Below, piece by piece: positions 21,610 to 22,712 of a stretch of DNA of 22,712 nt. The translations under genes and the position numbers were made by a program. Each line of letters starts with the position of its first letter. Position 1 is the first letter of the stretch. The notes under the pieces are model-generated. The model was not told where the DNA came from, searched no databases, and saw only the letters and a list, made by a program, of their open reading frames with translations. Source of the stretch: an uncultured Rhodobacterales bacterium (GTDB taxonomy: Bacteria; Pseudomonadota; Alphaproteobacteria; Rhodobacterales; Rhodobacteraceae). Location of the stretch: positions 1 through 22,712 of the forward strand of contig CALCGO010000298.1 of the NCBI GenBank assembly GCA_937901055.1. Direction: 5' to 3'.

Positions 21610-22167
21610 TTACAAGGCACGCTGCGCCGCGAGTTTGTTCATGGCTTCACGTGTGTGATGGATGGCCGTTTTCGCGAACGAGCGCATGATCATGATCTCG
21701 AAGCCTTGCGAAATTGGCGTGATACACGACATCATATGTGCGAACTCCGCGCGTGCAGTTTGCCCTTGTTCGAGCGTATCAAGATCCAATGAACAAAGGC
21801 GTGTCATAACCTCGGATGCATCTGTTCCACTAACCGTTAGAACGACCCAAGCGTCACTTTGGTCGGTGACGGCGGCCTTTGTATCCAAGGTTTCGGTTAG
21901 CATCGCCAGCCCGACCTCACCGACAACAAACCATTGCCCTTGGCCTGCCCACATAGCACGAATGTGTTTCTTGTAAGTAACCTTTCCCACTGTCGGCAAC
22001 GCGAGCTTAATCACGGCTTTTAGGGCATCGTTAACCGCCAGCCCCTGCCCTTTGTAAGGCGCAACCGACAGAATGCTTGCGGGTTGGTTACAGGCCAAAA
22101 CTGCATCGCCAATCTCGATCGGCTGTCCGATTAAGTCTTCGCTTGGGTGTAGTATGAAATCAGCCAC
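21610..22167 (-). CDS. soxG: Sarcosine oxidase, gamma subunit
   Basis: A 185-residue protein resembling the gamma chain of heterotetrameric sarcosine oxidase, which oxidises sarcosine to glycine with transfer of the methyl group to tetrahydrofolate. Recognisable parts are a GcvT-like small domain with WFVVGEVG, DQSDAWVVLTVSGTDASEVMTRLCSLDL in two pieces, and the C-terminal IMIMRSFAKTAIHHTREAM segment. I prefer GTG at 22167, because GGGGAG lies 7 bases upstream; ATG at 22191 would overlap the alpha gene further and has no site. It overlaps the alpha-subunit gene by 8 bp. Its stop codon abuts the soxD stop with no base between. The symbol soxG means sarcosine oxidase here, not sulfur oxidation. 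Confidence 0.86.
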   Translation of the reverse strand: MADFILHPSEDLIGQPIEIGDAVLACNQPASILSVAPYKGQGLAVNDALKAVIKLALPTVGKVTYKKHIRAMWAGQGQWFVVGEVGLAMLTETLDTKAAVTDQSDAWVVLTVSGTDASEVMTRLCSLDLDTLEQGQTARAEFAHMMSCITPISQGFEIMIMRSFAKTAIHHTREAMNKLAAQRAL

Positions 22168-22712
22168 GCAGCTTCTCCCCTTTTGGATCATGGAATTGGG
22201 GCGAAACTATTTCGCACAGCGTATCGACGTTGCGCACCAGATCAACGGCACGAATTGTCTGACCTATCCGCGTGTGCCCGCCTTTAACGAAGGCTAGCCC
22301 AATCATCCTTTCAAGCGTCGGTGAATAACAAACCGATGTCACATGACCTTGCATATTTTCGCGGATAGGGTCCGCATCAACTTCAACCATGATCGAACCG
22401 CCCAGAATTTGCCTGACAGGTCCGACAGGTCTGATGCCAACCAATTGCTCTCGCATCGAGTCGATCAAACCATCACGCTGGCTGGAAACCTTCCCGACAA
22501 AGTCCTTTTTCGCAGACATCATGCCAGCCATGCCCAGATCAGCCGCCGTGACGCGCCCATCCATTTCAGCATGGGTCAAGAATCCTTTTTCGATCCGCAA
22601 GACGTTCAATGCTTCCATGCCGTAAGCGCCGCCGCCCATTGTTTCGGCGCGTTTCACAACCTCTGCCATCAAAGCCGCGCCGTATCGGGCAGGCACTGCG
22701 ATTTCATACGCT
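22160..22712 (-). CDS. Sarcosine oxidase, alpha subunit, C-terminal part
   Basis: An open minus-strand frame entering from the right edge and ending with TGA at 22160-22162; 183 residues are visible. It shows the GcvT-like (aminomethyltransferase) C-terminal part of the alpha subunit: ARYGAALMAEVVKRAE, AYGMEALNVLRIEKGFLTHAEMDGRVTAADLGM in pieces, MMSAKKDFVGK, and the C-terminal beta-barrel domain with GHVTSVCYSPTLERMIGLAFV. This domain handles the tetrahydrofolate-dependent step. The order alpha then gamma on the same strand is the usual end of soxBDAG-type sarcosine operons. In sarcosine nomenclature this gene is also called soxA, so it must not be confused with the cytochrome gene at 17073; I leave the symbol blank for that reason. 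Confidence 0.88.
   Translation of the reverse strand, partial: AYEIAVPARYGAALMAEVVKRAETMGGGAYGMEALNVLRIEKGFLTHAEMDGRVTAADLGMAGMMSAKKDFVGKVSSQRDGLIDSMREQLVGIRPVGPVRQILGGSIMVEVDADPIRENMQGHVTSVCYSPTLERMIGLAFVKGGHTRIGQTIRAVDLVRNVDTLCEIVSPQFHDPKGEKLRG

Noticed and set aside
1..22712. tRNA, rRNA, CRISPR arrays, insertion sequences or transposases
   Set aside because: I scanned the gaps and found no spaced direct repeats, no transposase motif and no tRNA-like cloverleaf; all larger gaps are under 200 bp.

Overview
The window looks like a chromosomal segment from a marine, Roseobacter-like member of the Rhodobacterales (Alphaproteobacteria). The reasons are the gene content and order (soxTRS divergent from soxVWXYZABCD, fused PntA with PntB, heterotetrameric sarcosine oxidase, DUF983/Nudix/rpmG cluster), alphaproteobacterial signal peptides and Shine-Dalgarno sites, and moderate G+C. 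The genus cannot be fixed from the sequence alone. All protein names are by recognition of motifs and gene order; no database search was run.

Layout. 1-1834, minus strand: housekeeping genes (start of a nitrilase-superfamily hydrolase, ribosomal protein L33 with its terminator, a Nudix hydrolase, a DUF983 membrane protein). 1998-4123, plus strand: an exported four-EF-hand protein, then an ECF sigma factor, a small one-span membrane protein (probable anti-sigma) and a CnrX/ZraP-like periplasmic sensor. 4229-5557: an RhlE-like DEAD-box RNA helicase starting with TTG. 5609-7618, minus: flavocytochrome c sulfide dehydrogenase (fccB/soxF and diheme fccA/soxE). 7803-9226, plus: a DUF2189 membrane protein and a periplasmic DsrE-like protein. 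9292-12246, minus: the proton-translocating transhydrogenase pntA-pntB. 12376-14175, minus: soxS-soxR-soxT. 14266-21609, plus: soxVW and soxXYZABCD. 21610-22712, minus: gamma subunit and the end of the alpha subunit of sarcosine oxidase.

How the genes work together. SoxXA conjugates thiosulfate to the C-terminal Cys of SoxY (in SoxYZ), SoxB hydrolyses off sulfate, and SoxCD oxidises the remaining sulfane sulfur, so the pathway appears complete to sulfate. SoxV carries reductant across the membrane to the thioredoxins SoxS and SoxW. SoxT is a YeeE/YedE-type sulfur-compound transporter. SoxR is an ArsR-family repressor with the two-cysteine arrangement of persulfide sensors. FccAB would oxidise sulfide or sulfane sulfur into the same cytochrome pool.

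Most notable: SoxD has only the heme-1 domain and stops directly against the convergent sarcosine oxidase gene; the soxW-soxX gap carries three separate dyads, including an ATTC-N8-GAAT candidate operator and a TTGAC-N4-GTCAA palindrome; a DUF2189/DsrE pair of unknown role sits among the sulfur genes; and a four-gene EF-hand/ECF-sigma/sensor module may be a little-described envelope-signalling system.
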